NCBI GenBank assembly: GCA_045807745.1
Contig: JBJMGT010000037.1
Span: forward strand, 186,001 to 250,000
From: QHXQ01 sp045807745
GTDB lineage: Bacteria > Acidobacteriota > Blastocatellia > Pyrinomonadales > Pyrinomonadaceae
Direction: 5' to 3'
Length of the DNA stretch: 64,000 nucleotides
Below the pieces are notes generated by a model. It did not search any database. It had not been told where the DNA came from and was given only the letters and a program-made list of their open reading frames with translations. The number at the start of each line of letters is the position of its first letter. Within the stretch, counting starts at the first letter, position 1. This document shows positions 1 to 9,600 of this stretch, piece by piece. Position numbers and translations under genes: made by a program.

Positions 1-488
1 ACGGCATCAAGGTTGAGAAGAGCATGACGATCAATCGCACGCCCGCGGAGCTTTATCGCTACTGGCGCAACTTCGAGAATCTGCCGCGCATCATGAGCCA
101 CTTGGAAGAGGTGCGCGGCCACGATCCGATCTATTCGCATTGGATCGTGCGCGGGCCGGCCGGCACATCGGTCGAGTGGGACGCGATGGTTTACAACGAT
201 AAAGAGAACGAGTTGATCGCTTGGCGCTCGCTCGAAGGCGCGGACGTGGACAACGCCGGCTCCGTCCATTTTGTGCCTGCACCGGGCGGGCGCGGCACAG
301 AGGTGCGCGTCACGCTCAAATACGATCCGCCAGCGGGCGTCGTCGGCGCGACGGTGGCGAAATTATTCGGCGAGAACCCGGAGCAGCAGATCGAGGAAGA
401 CCTACGGCGTTTTAAACAGGTGATGGAAACGGGCGAAGTGCCGACGACCGAAGGGCAGCCTTCGGGCCGCGCCGCGTCGGCTAAGTAA
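1..488 (+). CDS. SRPBCC-family (START/cyclase-like) protein, 5' truncated by window
   Basis: The frame is open from the first bases of the window. The residues just before the first in-frame ATG (base 24), GIKVEKS, join smoothly to the domain, so the true start lies upstream and this is the C-terminal part. The visible ~160 residues resemble polyketide-cyclase/SRPBCC proteins: an INRTPAELYRYWRNFENLP opening, a central beta-rich stretch (SVEWDAMVYND, ELIAWRS) and a C-terminal helix ending QIEEDLRRFKQVMETG. In related proteins this domain often follows a small DUF2892 membrane segment; that part would be outside the window. These domains bind hydrophobic ligands in a helix-grip cavity, but the ligand here is unknown. 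A DUF4142 lipoprotein and a zinc alcohol dehydrogenase follow, a grouping seen in stress-response clusters (inference). Confidence 0.8.
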   Translation, partial: GIKVEKSMTINRTPAELYRYWRNFENLPRIMSHLEEVRGHDPIYSHWIVRGPAGTSVEWDAMVYNDKENELIAWRSLEGADVDNAGSVHFVPAPGGRGTEVRVTLKYDPPAGVVGATVAKLFGENPEQQIEEDLRRFKQVMETGEVPTTEGQPSGRAASAK

Positions 489-527
489 TAAGCGCAACGC
501 ATAACCGCGCCATTCTTGCGTCCTTAG

Positions 528-604
528 CTTTGCGTTCTTGCGCCTTTGCGTGATGTTTTCTTTGGTACGAAATTGCCTCACGCAAAGGCGCTGGAGACGC
601 AAAG
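528..604. repeat. Intergenic inverted repeat with CTTTGCG-type words
   Basis: The left arm (528-553) reads CTTTGCG, TTCTTGCGCC, TTTGCGTGA. The right arm (578-604) reads TCACGCAAAGGCG and then GACGCAAAG. The arms are largely complementary around a loop of about 24 nt. The words match those of the much more perfect element at 38985-39063. It sits between the SRPBCC stop codon and the DUF4142 gene, so it could form an RNA hairpin in the intercistronic space. Confidence 0.7.
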
Positions 605-658
605 AAAAAAGCGCGAAGAGAAGTTTGCGATGGACTCGAAAGGAAGGGAGAGCGAGCG

Positions 659-1156
659 ATGGTGAAGAGAATAGCGATACTGAGTTGCAGCGTCTTGCTG
701 GCCCTGTTGGCGTTGGGCTGTAACCGCGACGAAGACCCGAATCATTTTGCGAACGAGGCGGCGCAGGGTGGGCTGGCCGAAGTGCAGATGGGGCGACTCG
801 CGGCCGAGCGGGCAACGAATCCGGCCGTCAAGCAGTTCGGGCAACAGATGGTCGATGATCATTCAAAGGCCGGCAACGAGTTGATGCAGCTCGCCGCGCG
901 CAAGCACATGCAACTGCCGACCGACGTGTCCGCCGAACAGAAAGAGACGATGACCAAGCTATCGAAGCTCTCCGGCGCGGACTTTGACAAAGCTTACGTG
1001 GACGCGATGGTCGATGATCACGAGCACGATGTAAAAGACTTTCAAGCGCAAGCCAACGAAGGCAAGGATGCGGACTTGAAAGCCTTCGCGGCGAAGACGC
1101 TGCCCGTCATCCAGCATCACTTGCAGATGATCAAAGACATCAAGGCGAAGATGTAA
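659..1156 (+). CDS. DUF4142 domain lipoprotein
   Basis: This 165-residue protein has a short signal sequence with a lipobox ending LLALGC, placing the lipidated cysteine at about residue 21, so it is probably an exported lipoprotein. The rest is an all-helical, His- and Met-rich DUF4142 domain with repeated D-H pairs (MVDDHSKAG, AMVDDHEHDV, PVIQHHLQMI). DUF4142 is a ferritin-like/DUF305-like four-helix family of unknown biochemical role, often placed near general-stress genes. A purine-rich ribosome site (GGAAGGGAG) precedes the ATG. The alcohol dehydrogenase starts 19 bases after the stop, so the two are likely cotranscribed. Confidence 0.88.
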   Translation: MVKRIAILSCSVLLALLALGCNRDEDPNHFANEAAQGGLAEVQMGRLAAERATNPAVKQFGQQMVDDHSKAGNELMQLAARKHMQLPTDVSAEQKETMTKLSKLSGADFDKAYVDAMVDDHEHDVKDFQAQANEGKDADLKAFAAKTLPVIQHHLQMIKDIKAKM

Positions 1157-1175
1157 CGGCGCAAGGGGAAGAGCA

Positions 1176-2342
1176 ATGAAAGCGCTTTGCTGGTACGGCA
1201 AAACGGACGTGCGGGTCGAGCAAGTGCCCGACCCGTCGATCATCAACCCGCGCGACGCGATCCTAAAAGTTTCGCGCACGGCCATCTGCGGCTCTGACCT
1301 CCATCTCTACAACGGTTACATCCCGACGATGGAGCGCGGGGACATTCTCGGTCATGAATTCATGGGCGAGGTTGTCGAGTTGGGGCGCGAGGTTAAAAAT
1401 TTAAAGCTCGGCGACCGCGTCGTCGTGCCCTTCACCATCGCGTGCGGCAACTGCTTCTTCTGTCAGCAAGAGTTGTGGTCGGCGTGCGACAACACGAATC
1501 CGAACGCGTGGATGGCCGAGAAGCTGTACGGCTTCTCCGGCTCTGGACTGTTCGGCTACTCGCACATGATGGGCGGTTACGCGGGCGGACAAGCCGAGTA
1601 TGTGCGCGTGCCGTGCGCCGATGTCGGCCCCGTAAAAATTCCTGAAGAGTTGGACGACGAACAGGTCTTGTTCCTCTCAGACATTTTCCCGACCGGCTAC
1701 ATGGCGGCGGAGAATTGCAACATCCGCCCCGGCGACACGGTGGCGGTCTGGGGCTGCGGCCCCGTCGGCCAGTTTGCCATTCGCAGCGCGCTCCTGCTCG
1801 GTGCAACGCGCGTCGTCGCCATTGATCAAGTGCCGGAGCGTCTGCAACTGGCTGCACAGTGCGGCGCGGAGACGCTCGACTTCGGCGACGAAGAGGTCTA
1901 CGAAAAGTTGAAGGACATGACCGGCGGGCGCGGCCCCGATTCGTGCATCGACGCCGTCGGGCTTGAATCGCACGGCACGACCATCGACGCGCTCTACGAC
2001 CGCGCCAAGGCGGCGCTCTATCTCGCCACCGACCGACCGCACGCGCTCCGGCAAGCAATCTACGCCTGTCGCAAGGGCGGCACGGTCTCGATCCCCGGCG
2101 TCTATGGCGGCCTGCTCGACAAAGTGCCGTTCGGTGCGGCCTTCGGGAAGGGCTTGACCTTCAAGATGGGGCAGACGAACGTCCACACCTATCTGCGCCC
2201 GCTGCTCGAACGCATCCAGCGCGGCGAGATCGATCCGAGCTTCGTCATCTCGCACCGCATGCGGCTCGACGACGCGCCGCAGGCTTACGAGCTTTTCAAA
2301 CACAAGCAGGACAACTGCATCAAGGTCGTTTTGAAGCCTTGA
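1176..2342 (+). CDS. Zinc-dependent alcohol dehydrogenase (formaldehyde dehydrogenase-like MDR)
   Basis: This 388-residue medium-chain dehydrogenase would oxidise an alcohol or aldehyde adduct with NAD(P). Catalytic zinc ligands are visible at Cys38 (TAICGSDLH) and His60-Glu61 (LGHEFMGEVV). The structural zinc lobe is complete with Cys90, Cys93, Cys96 and Cys104. A Rossmann motif VAVWGCGPVGQFA follows near residue 190. The length and the insertion after the structural zinc (YGFSGSGLFGYSHMMGG) match the glutathione-independent formaldehyde dehydrogenase-like subgroup. The substrate cannot be read from sequence. It lies 19 bases behind the DUF4142 gene and 23 bases ahead of a tiny hydrophilic protein, probably one stress-type operon. 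Confidence 0.9.
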   Translation: MKALCWYGKTDVRVEQVPDPSIINPRDAILKVSRTAICGSDLHLYNGYIPTMERGDILGHEFMGEVVELGREVKNLKLGDRVVVPFTIACGNCFFCQQELWSACDNTNPNAWMAEKLYGFSGSGLFGYSHMMGGYAGGQAEYVRVPCADVGPVKIPEELDDEQVLFLSDIFPTGYMAAENCNIRPGDTVAVWGCGPVGQFAIRSALLLGATRVVAIDQVPERLQLAAQCGAETLDFGDEEVYEKLKDMTGGRGPDSCIDAVGLESHGTTIDALYDRAKAALYLATDRPHALRQAIYACRKGGTVSIPGVYGGLLDKVPFGAAFGKGLTFKMGQTNVHTYLRPLLERIQRGEIDPSFVISHRMRLDDAPQAYELFKHKQDNCIKVVLKP

Positions 2343-2365
2343 GCTTTTTAAGGAGTGCAACCGGC

Positions 2366-2527
2366 ATGACAGACAAGGAACGCGACGAAGAGCAACGCGT
2401 CGGGCACGACTCGACGACGATTCCAGGCGGCGAGAAGGAGATGGGCGATCCGGGGCGCACGCCCAGCAAGGCCGAAGGCGACCGCGAGACGGTCGAAGAG
2501 GATTTACGCCAGAAGGGGCGCGACTAG
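2366..2527 (+). CDS. Small hydrophilic acidic protein
   Basis: This is a 53-residue, highly charged protein with no hydrophobic core, rich in Asp, Glu, Lys, Arg and Gly (for example GGEKEMGDPG and a tail EEDLRQKGRD). The start is chosen at the ATG preceded by AAGGAG about 12 bases upstream; a frame-extending ATG at 2339 overlaps the dehydrogenase stop region and has no ribosome site. I do not recognise a named family. The composition suggests a disordered, desiccation or stress-type protein, in keeping with its operon neighbours (inference). Confidence 0.65.
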   Translation: MTDKERDEEQRVGHDSTTIPGGEKEMGDPGRTPSKAEGDRETVEEDLRQKGRD

Positions 2528-2862
2528 CGCGCGCTCTCGTCCGCCCGCCGGGCGAAAGAAAATAGACTTTTCCCACCAACCAGCCGTCTAACAGACCGTT
2601 TAGCGCGGCCCGCCTTATGTCTTAACGTGCGGGCCGCAAAAGCACACGGGTCGTCAGCATTTCCAAAGGGTTAATTGGGGTAGTTTGGAGCCGCCGCCGG
2701 GCATCGCTCGCTTGGCCCAACGGGGTCACAGCAAAAATTACCGCTTGGATTTTCTCGTGCGGTATGCGATATTTGAAGCCCCGAACATAGAGCAAGCGGT
2801 TGCCACCTCACATCATCTGCCCCAAACGAAAAAAATTGAGTCGCCTCGCCTTTAACGTTTAG
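2528..2862. other. Intergenic gap with a 9-bp stem hairpin
   Basis: This 335-base gap separates the stress-type operon from the DUF1800 gene. It contains an inverted repeat GCGGCCCGC / GCGGGCCGC at 2605-2613 and 2629-2637 with a 15-nt loop. No T-run follows on the plus strand, so it is a weak terminator candidate. The remainder (2640-2860) is less GC-rich and holds no supported gene; promoter elements for the downstream gene probably lie here but none stands out. Confidence 0.5.
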
Positions 2863-5046
2863 ATGGTGTCTCTCATGATGGAACAAAGAACTCGCCGTTG
2901 CGGCGTGCGCCTGTCTCGGTGGTCCTCGGTCTGTGCTTTCGTCCTCGTCTGCGGCGCTCTCTCGGCCGCCGCCGCGCAGACCCGCTCGCCAATTATCCTG
3001 ACCGACGCTACGAGCACACGCGCCATCGCGCTCGACTCGATCTCGCGCACACGCGATCCGTTCCGGGTCAACACGGTCTCGTTCGTCGCAGGCGCGGACA
3101 CGCGTACACGCGTCCTCTTTTTCGTCATGAACCTAGACCTGCTGCCCAGCGAAGGCGCAAACGCGCTCACCGCCGACGGCGAGGACGAAACGCACCGGCT
3201 CTACAAATTCAAAGTCGAGAACGTCGATCCCGTGCCCGGCTTCGAGGGCATGCAACAGGTCATCATCCGTCTGAGCGACGACATCGGCGACGTGGGTGAC
3301 ATACTCTTGCGTTTGAACCTGCACGGCGTTGCCAGCAACCGCGTCCGCATCAGCGTCGGGCACACCGGCGGGACGCTGCAAGACGACCCCGGCTCAGTGC
3401 CCAGCCCTGCGCCGGCCACGCCGCCCGCGCCGACCCCGACGCCCACGCCCAACCCATATACCGGCGCGGCATCTGACGCCGACACCGTCCGCTTCCTCGA
3501 ACAAGCCGCATGGGGGCCAACGTCCGCCGAGGTCACGCGCATTAAGGCGATGGGCTTTAACGTTTATCTCAACGAGCAGTTCAATCTGGCGGCGACGGGC
3601 TACCCGAACATGGCGCTTGTGCCGACCGATAACTCAGTCGGGTGTCCGCAGACCGATCAGACGCAGCGCAACCTCTGCTTGCGCGATAACTACACGATGT
3701 ACCCGTTGCAAAAGCAGTTCTTCACGAACGCGATGTACGGGCCGGATCAATTGCGCCAGCGTGTGGCGTTCGCGTTGCACAAGATCATCGTCGTCTCAGG
3801 GAGCGATATCAACATCACGAGTTGGTACAACCCCTACTTGCAGGCCATCAACAACAACGCCTTCGGCAACTTCCGCACGCTCTTAACCGACATCACGCTC
3901 AACCCCGCCATGGGCGAGTATCTCAACATGCGCGGCAACACTAGGACTAACCCGAACGAGAACTACGCGCGCGAGATACTGCAACTGTTCTCCGTCGGGC
4001 TTGATCAGTTGAATCAGGACGGCACGCCCATCCTCGACGCGCAAGGCAACAGAGTCCCGACCTACGATCAGACGACGATCACGGAGTTCGCGCGCGTCTT
4101 CACGGGCTGGAATCTCGCGCCGCTCAATCCACCGCAATCGGGCGTCGCCAACTACATCAGTCCGATGGTCGTGGCCAACGAAAACAACCACGACAGGAAT
4201 GCGAAGACGCTCTTGCAATACTCCGGCGCGATCTCAAGTCTGCCCGCCAATCAGACTTCGGCGCAGGACTTGAACGCTGCGCTCAACAATATCTTCAACC
4301 ACCCGAACGTCGGGCCGTTCATCGGCCGGCAACTCATCCAGCAGCTTGTGACGAGCAATCCCTCGCCGGCTTACGTCGGGCGGGTGGCCGCGGCCTTCAA
4401 CAACAACGGACTGGGCGTTCGCGGCGACATGCAGGCGGTCATCCGCGCCATCGTGCTCGACCCGGAAGCGCGCGGCGATGCAAAGACCGATCCCAATTAC
4501 GGCCACTTGCGCGAGCCTGTGCAGTTCGTCGGCAATATGCTCCGCGCCTTCAACGCGACGGCTTTCAATAACACGGCGGTCAATAGCGACGGCGTCATCT
4601 CTTCGCGCGATAATCTCGGCTTCACATCGATGGATCAGAACCTCTTCCTGCCGCCGACCGTGTTCAGTTATTTCCCGGCCGATTACAACGTGCCGGGCAC
4701 GGCTCTGACGGGGCCGGAGTTCGGCATCCTATCGGCGACGACTGCGCTCAAACGCGCCAACTACGCGAACGGCCTTGTCTACACCGGCATCACGGTCAAC
4801 GCCGACCGGCCCAACGGCACGAGTCTCAACCTGTCCGCGATTCAAGCGCTGGCCGACAACCCGACGCAGCTTGTGGACACGCTCAACACGCTGTTGCTAC
4901 ACAACTCTATGTCCGCGTCTGTGCGCACGAGCATCACGACGGCCGTTGCGGCCATCCCGACCAGTACCTCACAGTATCAACTCAAGCGGGCGCAGGCGGC
5001 CATCTATCTGGCCGTGACTTCGGCGCAGTATCAGGTGCAGAGGTAA
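2863..5046 (+). CDS. Secreted DUF1800 domain protein
   Basis: This 727-residue protein has an N-terminal signal peptide ending ...AAAAQTRSP. A roughly 150-residue beta-rich module follows, then a Pro/Thr-rich linker (about residues 178-200), then the DUF1800 domain to the C-terminus. Typical DUF1800 landmarks are visible: RFLEQAAWGPT, LRQRVAFALHKIIVVSG, NENYAREILQLFSVGL, FARVFTGW and a C-terminal segment ending with RAQAAIYLAVTSAQYQVQR. DUF1800 proteins nearly always sit beside a DUF1501 gene, as here (6 bases to the next start), and are exported. Their biochemical function is unknown. The annotated start is the first of three closely spaced Met codons. Confidence 0.9.
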   Translation: MVSLMMEQRTRRCGVRLSRWSSVCAFVLVCGALSAAAAQTRSPIILTDATSTRAIALDSISRTRDPFRVNTVSFVAGADTRTRVLFFVMNLDLLPSEGANALTADGEDETHRLYKFKVENVDPVPGFEGMQQVIIRLSDDIGDVGDILLRLNLHGVASNRVRISVGHTGGTLQDDPGSVPSPAPATPPAPTPTPTPNPYTGAASDADTVRFLEQAAWGPTSAEVTRIKAMGFNVYLNEQFNLAATGYPNMALVPTDNSVGCPQTDQTQRNLCLRDNYTMYPLQKQFFTNAMYGPDQLRQRVAFALHKIIVVSGSDINITSWYNPYLQAINNNAFGNFRTLLTDITLNPAMGEYLNMRGNTRTNPNENYAREILQLFSVGLDQLNQDGTPILDAQGNRVPTYDQTTITEFARVFTGWNLAPLNPPQSGVANYISPMVVANENNHDRNAKTLLQYSGAISSLPANQTSAQDLNAALNNIFNHPNVGPFIGRQLIQQLVTSNPSPAYVGRVAAAFNNNGLGVRGDMQAVIRAIVLDPEARGDAKTDPNYGHLREPVQFVGNMLRAFNATAFNNTAVNSDGVISSRDNLGFTSMDQNLFLPPTVFSYFPADYNVPGTALTGPEFGILSATTALKRANYANGLVYTGITVNADRPNGTSLNLSAIQALADNPTQLVDTLNTLLLHNSMSASVRTSITTAVAAIPTSTSQYQLKRAQAAIYLAVTSAQYQVQR

Positions 5047-5052
5047 ACACTA

Positions 5053-6525
5053 ATGGGCTTAACACGCAGAGACTTCTTCAAGCAGACGGGCTGCGCGCTG
5101 AGCGCAACGGCGTTGCTGGCCGGGCTAGAGCAACTCGGCATGATTAGCGCCATGGCGCAGACGCCCGAATCCGTCAGCGATTACCGGGCGCTGGTCTGCA
5201 TCTTTATGAGCGGCGGTAGTGACGGCAACAACGTCATCATCCCCTATGATCACTACAACGACGCGGGCGGTTATGCCGCAGTGCGTAACGCTTCGGGGCT
5301 GGCCGTCCCGCAGTCGGCTCTGTTGCAGATCACGCCGTTCAATCTGGGCGTGAAGTACGGGCTGCACCCGAACCTGTCGCCGGAGGTAGCGAATCCGGGC
5401 AGCGCACAAGGTCTCCTGCCCATCTGGCAAGCGGGCAAGCTCGCCGTCCTCTGTAACGTCGGCACGCTGATTCAGCCGTTGACGAAGACGCAGTATCAAT
5501 CTTCGCCCTCCTTGCGTCCTTATCAACTCTTCTCGCACTCGGATCAGGTGACGCAGCAGCAGACCTCTATCTCAAACACGCCGGCCCAGACCGGCTGGGG
5601 CGGGCGCATCTCCGACGTGCTCGCGAACGTCAACGGCTCAGCCCCGCTGCCGATGGTCATCTCCACGTCCGGCACGGCCTTGTTCACGGCGGGCCAACTC
5701 ACGCGCCCGCTGTCGGTCTCCTCGACGGGCGCGCTCAACACGCTGTTCGATCTCACAAACGCACCGGGTAATCCACCGGAAGGGTCCTCGCGGCTCGCGG
5801 CCTTCAATCAGATTCGCGCGCTCGATAATAATCTGGCGCTCGTCAAAGCCACGAACGACTCGATGGCGCAGGCGATCTTAACGGATCAGGCGTTTAGCCA
5901 AGACCCGACGCTCACCACCGTCTTCCCGGCCACGTCGCTCGGCAATCAGTTGAAGCAGATCGCCAAGCTGATCAAAGCGAACCTAACGCAAGGCTCGCTC
6001 TCGTTGAAGCGGCAAATCTTCTTCTGCACCATCGGCGGCTTCGACACGCACACGAACCAGACGAGCGCGAATCCGACCTCGCCAAACGGCGCAGGCGGGC
6101 AGGGCAATCTGTTGACCCAACTGAGTCAGGCGATGAAGGCGTTCTACGAAGCGACGATTGAGTTGGAGCAAATTCAACCGGGCGCGTCGTCGCAGATCAC
6201 CACGTTCACGCTCTCCGACTTCGGGCGCACGCTTCAGCCATCAGGGTCAGGCGCGGCAGCGGTCGGCTCGGATCATGGTTGGGGCAGTCATCAATTCATC
6301 ATGGGCGGCGCAGTGCAGGGCGGGCGTTTCTACGGCACGTTCCCGACGCTCGCGCTCAATGGCCCCGACGACACGGACAATCGCGGGCGTTGGATACCGA
6401 CGACCTCCATCGACCAGTATGCCGCTACGCTCGCGCGCTGGTACGGCGTCGCCGATGCAGACATCCCGACGGTCTTACCTTTCATCGGCCGTTTCCCGAC
6501 CTCGAACCTCGGCTTTTTGGGGTGA
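5053..6525 (+). CDS. DUF1501 domain protein, Tat-exported
   Basis: This 490-residue protein begins with a twin-arginine signal (TRRDFFKQTGCALSATALL), ending near MAQTPES. The DUF1501 core has the family's IFMSGGSDGNNVIIP near the N-terminus, the central FCTIGGFDTHTNQ and the late FTLSDFGRTLQPSG...SDHGWGSHQFIMGG. These Asp/His clusters are reminiscent of the alkaline phosphatase/sulfatase fold, to which the family is often compared, but the activity is unproven. It forms a tight pair with the preceding DUF1800 gene. Folding before export through Tat would fit a metal-loaded enzyme (inference). Confidence 0.92.
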   Translation: MGLTRRDFFKQTGCALSATALLAGLEQLGMISAMAQTPESVSDYRALVCIFMSGGSDGNNVIIPYDHYNDAGGYAAVRNASGLAVPQSALLQITPFNLGVKYGLHPNLSPEVANPGSAQGLLPIWQAGKLAVLCNVGTLIQPLTKTQYQSSPSLRPYQLFSHSDQVTQQQTSISNTPAQTGWGGRISDVLANVNGSAPLPMVISTSGTALFTAGQLTRPLSVSSTGALNTLFDLTNAPGNPPEGSSRLAAFNQIRALDNNLALVKATNDSMAQAILTDQAFSQDPTLTTVFPATSLGNQLKQIAKLIKANLTQGSLSLKRQIFFCTIGGFDTHTNQTSANPTSPNGAGGQGNLLTQLSQAMKAFYEATIELEQIQPGASSQITTFTLSDFGRTLQPSGSGAAAVGSDHGWGSHQFIMGGAVQGGRFYGTFPTLALNGPDDTDNRGRWIPTTSIDQYAATLARWYGVADADIPTVLPFIGRFPTSNLGFLG

Positions 6526-6547
6526 GGCGGAAGAAACGCTGAAGGCA

Positions 6548-6653
6548 GAACGCGGAACGATGAATATGGACTGAATCATTGGTTCATTTGCTCATTGATT
6601 CAATGACAAAATGATTCAATGATTCAATCTCTTTAGTTCATCGTTCCGCGTTC
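6548..6653. repeat. Tandem-word hairpin with 17-bp perfect outer arms
   Basis: The outer arms at 6548-6564 and 6637-6653 are perfectly complementary over 17 bases (GAACGCGGAACGATGAA and its complement). Inside lie repeated TGATTCAA words and a second inverted pair, GAATCATTG (6573-6581) with CAATGATTC (6617-6625). It follows the DUF1501 stop by about 20 bases and precedes the next gene by 20 bases. It could act as a transcript-end or processing hairpin. The architecture matches several other gaps in this window. Confidence 0.85.
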
Positions 6654-6672
6654 ATCATTCATACTTAGCTTT

Positions 6673-9600
6673 ATGTCTCAGATCAACCGGGTCAAGCTCT
6701 TCGTCCTGTGCCTCTTCCTCGCCGGTTGCGGCGCGTTCTTATTCACTAACAACTTTATTAACCGGCCCGTCGCGGCGCGCTCTGCCGGCCCCGACGCGGG
6801 CTTCACCGGCGCGCCCGGCGAAGACCCGGAAGCCTGTGCCGCCTGTCATCTGCCGCAGGGCACAAGCAGCGGCGCGTTCACGATCACCGCGCCACAGACT
6901 TACCTGCCGGGGCAGATCTATCAAATCACCGTCCGCCACACGACCAGCGATCAGACGCGCCTGCGTTGGGGCTTCGAGCTGACCGCGCTCGACGACGGCA
7001 ACGAACGGGCCGGCGATCTGCAACCGAGCACAGACGGCCGGACGCAACTGCGCACCAACGAAGGGCAACATCCGGATCGCCAATACGTCGAGCACACCGC
7101 GAGCGGCACGTTCGCCGGGCAGCACGACGGCGCGAGTTGGTCTTTCACGTGGATTGCGCCGACGCAGAACATCGGCCCCGTCACGTTCTACGCCGCCGGC
7201 AATCAAGCGAACTGGGACAGCGACAACACGGGCGACTTCATCTACAAGAACTTCGTCACGGCCGTGCCGGCCACGGATTACTTGCTGACCGTCTCGCCCA
7301 CAGCGCGCGTCGTCGCGCCCGGTGGCTCGACCATGTACACGCTGCTCGTCACGCCTTCAGGCGGCTTCACAGGGCAGGTCACATTGAGTCTCGGCGTGCT
7401 GCCCACAGGTGTCAGCGCCACCATCATGCCGTCGGTGCTTAATCTGACGGACGCTTCGACGCAGGCCGCGACGCTTACCATCAACACGACGACGGCGGCG
7501 CAACTCGGCCAGATCACTTTGATCCCGAGCGCATCAAGCGGCGTGCTCTCGCGCTCGGCGCAAGCGACTTTGACCATCGCCAGCCCTGCGAGCGCTGATC
7601 TGGAAGTAACAAATAGCGACTCGCCCGATCCCATTACGACCGGCACTAATCTGACTTATCGCCTCGTCGTCACGAACAACGGCCCCGCCGCCGCGACGAA
7701 TGTAAGTCTCACAGACACGCTGCCGGCGAACGTCAATTTCGTTTCAACGACACCTTCGCAAGGGAGTTGTTCAGGCACGACGACGATCAACTGCGCGCTC
7801 GGCTCACTGGCCGTCAACGCGAGTGCAACTGTCAATCTCGTTGTGCAGCCGCAGGTGGCGGGCACGCTGAGCGACACCGCGAGCGTCAACGGCACGGAGT
7901 CCGATCCCGTCTCCGGCAATAACAGCGCGACGACGACAACGACCGTCCAAGCGCTTGCGTCGGGGCCAACTTTGACCGATCCGAATCTCGCCGTCCGCAC
8001 AGTCGTCGCGGGCTTGAATCAGCCGATCATGATGGCCTTCATCGGCAATGACGACTTCTTGGTGTTGGAGAAGGCGACGGGCAAAGTGCAGCGAGTCACA
8101 AACGGCGCGGTCACAAGTACAGTGCTCGACTTGGCAGTCAACTCGAACTCGGAGCGCGGTCTCTTAGGCATCGCGCTGCATCCGCAGTTTCCCGCGAACC
8201 CGCGCGTCTATCTCTATTGGACGGAGAGCAGCACCGGCGCAGACTCAGTATTGGTGGACGACGTACCCACCTCTCCACCGCTCGGCAATCGAGTGGACAG
8301 CTACTTGTGGAACGGCTCAACGCTTACGTTTGAGCGTAACCTGATCAAGCTGCGCGCTTATCAAGCCGACGAAGTAACGCATCGCGCCAATCACAATGGC
8401 GGCGTCATCCGCTTCGGCCCCGACGGCAAGCTCTACATCATGATCGGTGACAACGGCCGGCGCGGCATGTTGCAGAACTTGCAGTTCGGCCCGACGCAAT
8501 CGCCCACGGGGCCGACCGTGCCGGATGATCAGTTCGGCGGGCCTGAGCCGGACGATGCGCACCTGACCGGCGTCATCCTGCGGCTCAACGACGACGGCAC
8601 GACGCCGAGTGATAATCCATTCTTCAACGCGCAGACGAGCCTCACCGGCCAAGCGGCTGTGAACGTCAAAAAAGTTTTCGCCTACGGTGTGCGCAACGGT
8701 TTCGGCTTGGCCTTCGATCCGCTGACGGGGCAACTGTGGAATCAGGAGAACGGCGACGACGCGTTTGACGAGATGAATCGCGTTACGGCCGGCTCCAACG
8801 ACGGCTGGATACAAATGATGGGGCCGTCAAGCCGCATCGCCGAGTTCAAGTCAATCGAAGTTTCGCGCGGCGACAGCCTGCAACAAGCGCGTTGGCCGCC
8901 GCACCTGCTCGCGGACACACCGGCGGCGGCGCTCGCGCGGCTCTTTCTGCTGCCCGGCGCGCATTACACCGAGCCGGAGTTGAGTTGGAAATACGCGGTC
9001 GCGCCCGCTGGCATGGGCTTCGTGAAAGGGCGTGCTTTAGGCGCGCAGTACGAGGGCGATCTCTTCGTCGGCGCGTCGCGCACGACCTTGCTCAACGGTT
9101 ATCTGTTCCGCCTGAAGTTCGCGTCCGACCGGCGCAGCTTCTCGTTCACAGACACGCGGCTGAACGACAAGGTCGCGGACAACGCCGACAAGTTCGACTT
9201 GGCGGAAAGCGAGAGCCTACTCATCGGGCACGACTTCGGCGTCGGCACGGACATCGAGACGGGGCCGAACGGCGACCTCTACGTCGTCTCGCTCTCAAAC
9301 GGCGCGGTCTATGAAATCTCGGCCGCGCAGGCGAGCACCGTGCAATTTAGCGCCGCGAGTTATACGACGGGCGAGTCGGGGAACGGGTTGGGGCACGCTG
9401 TCGTCACGGTCACGCGCACGGGCGATACAACGACTGCGGCGTCGGTCGATTACGCGACCGTTGATGATCCGGCCGCCGTGCCGTGCAGCGACACGACCAC
9501 TAAGCCCGGCGTCGCCTTCGCGCGCTGCGATTACGCGACGACCGTTGACACGCTCAACTTCGCGGCGGGCGAGACGACGAAGACCTTTAACATTCCGCTC

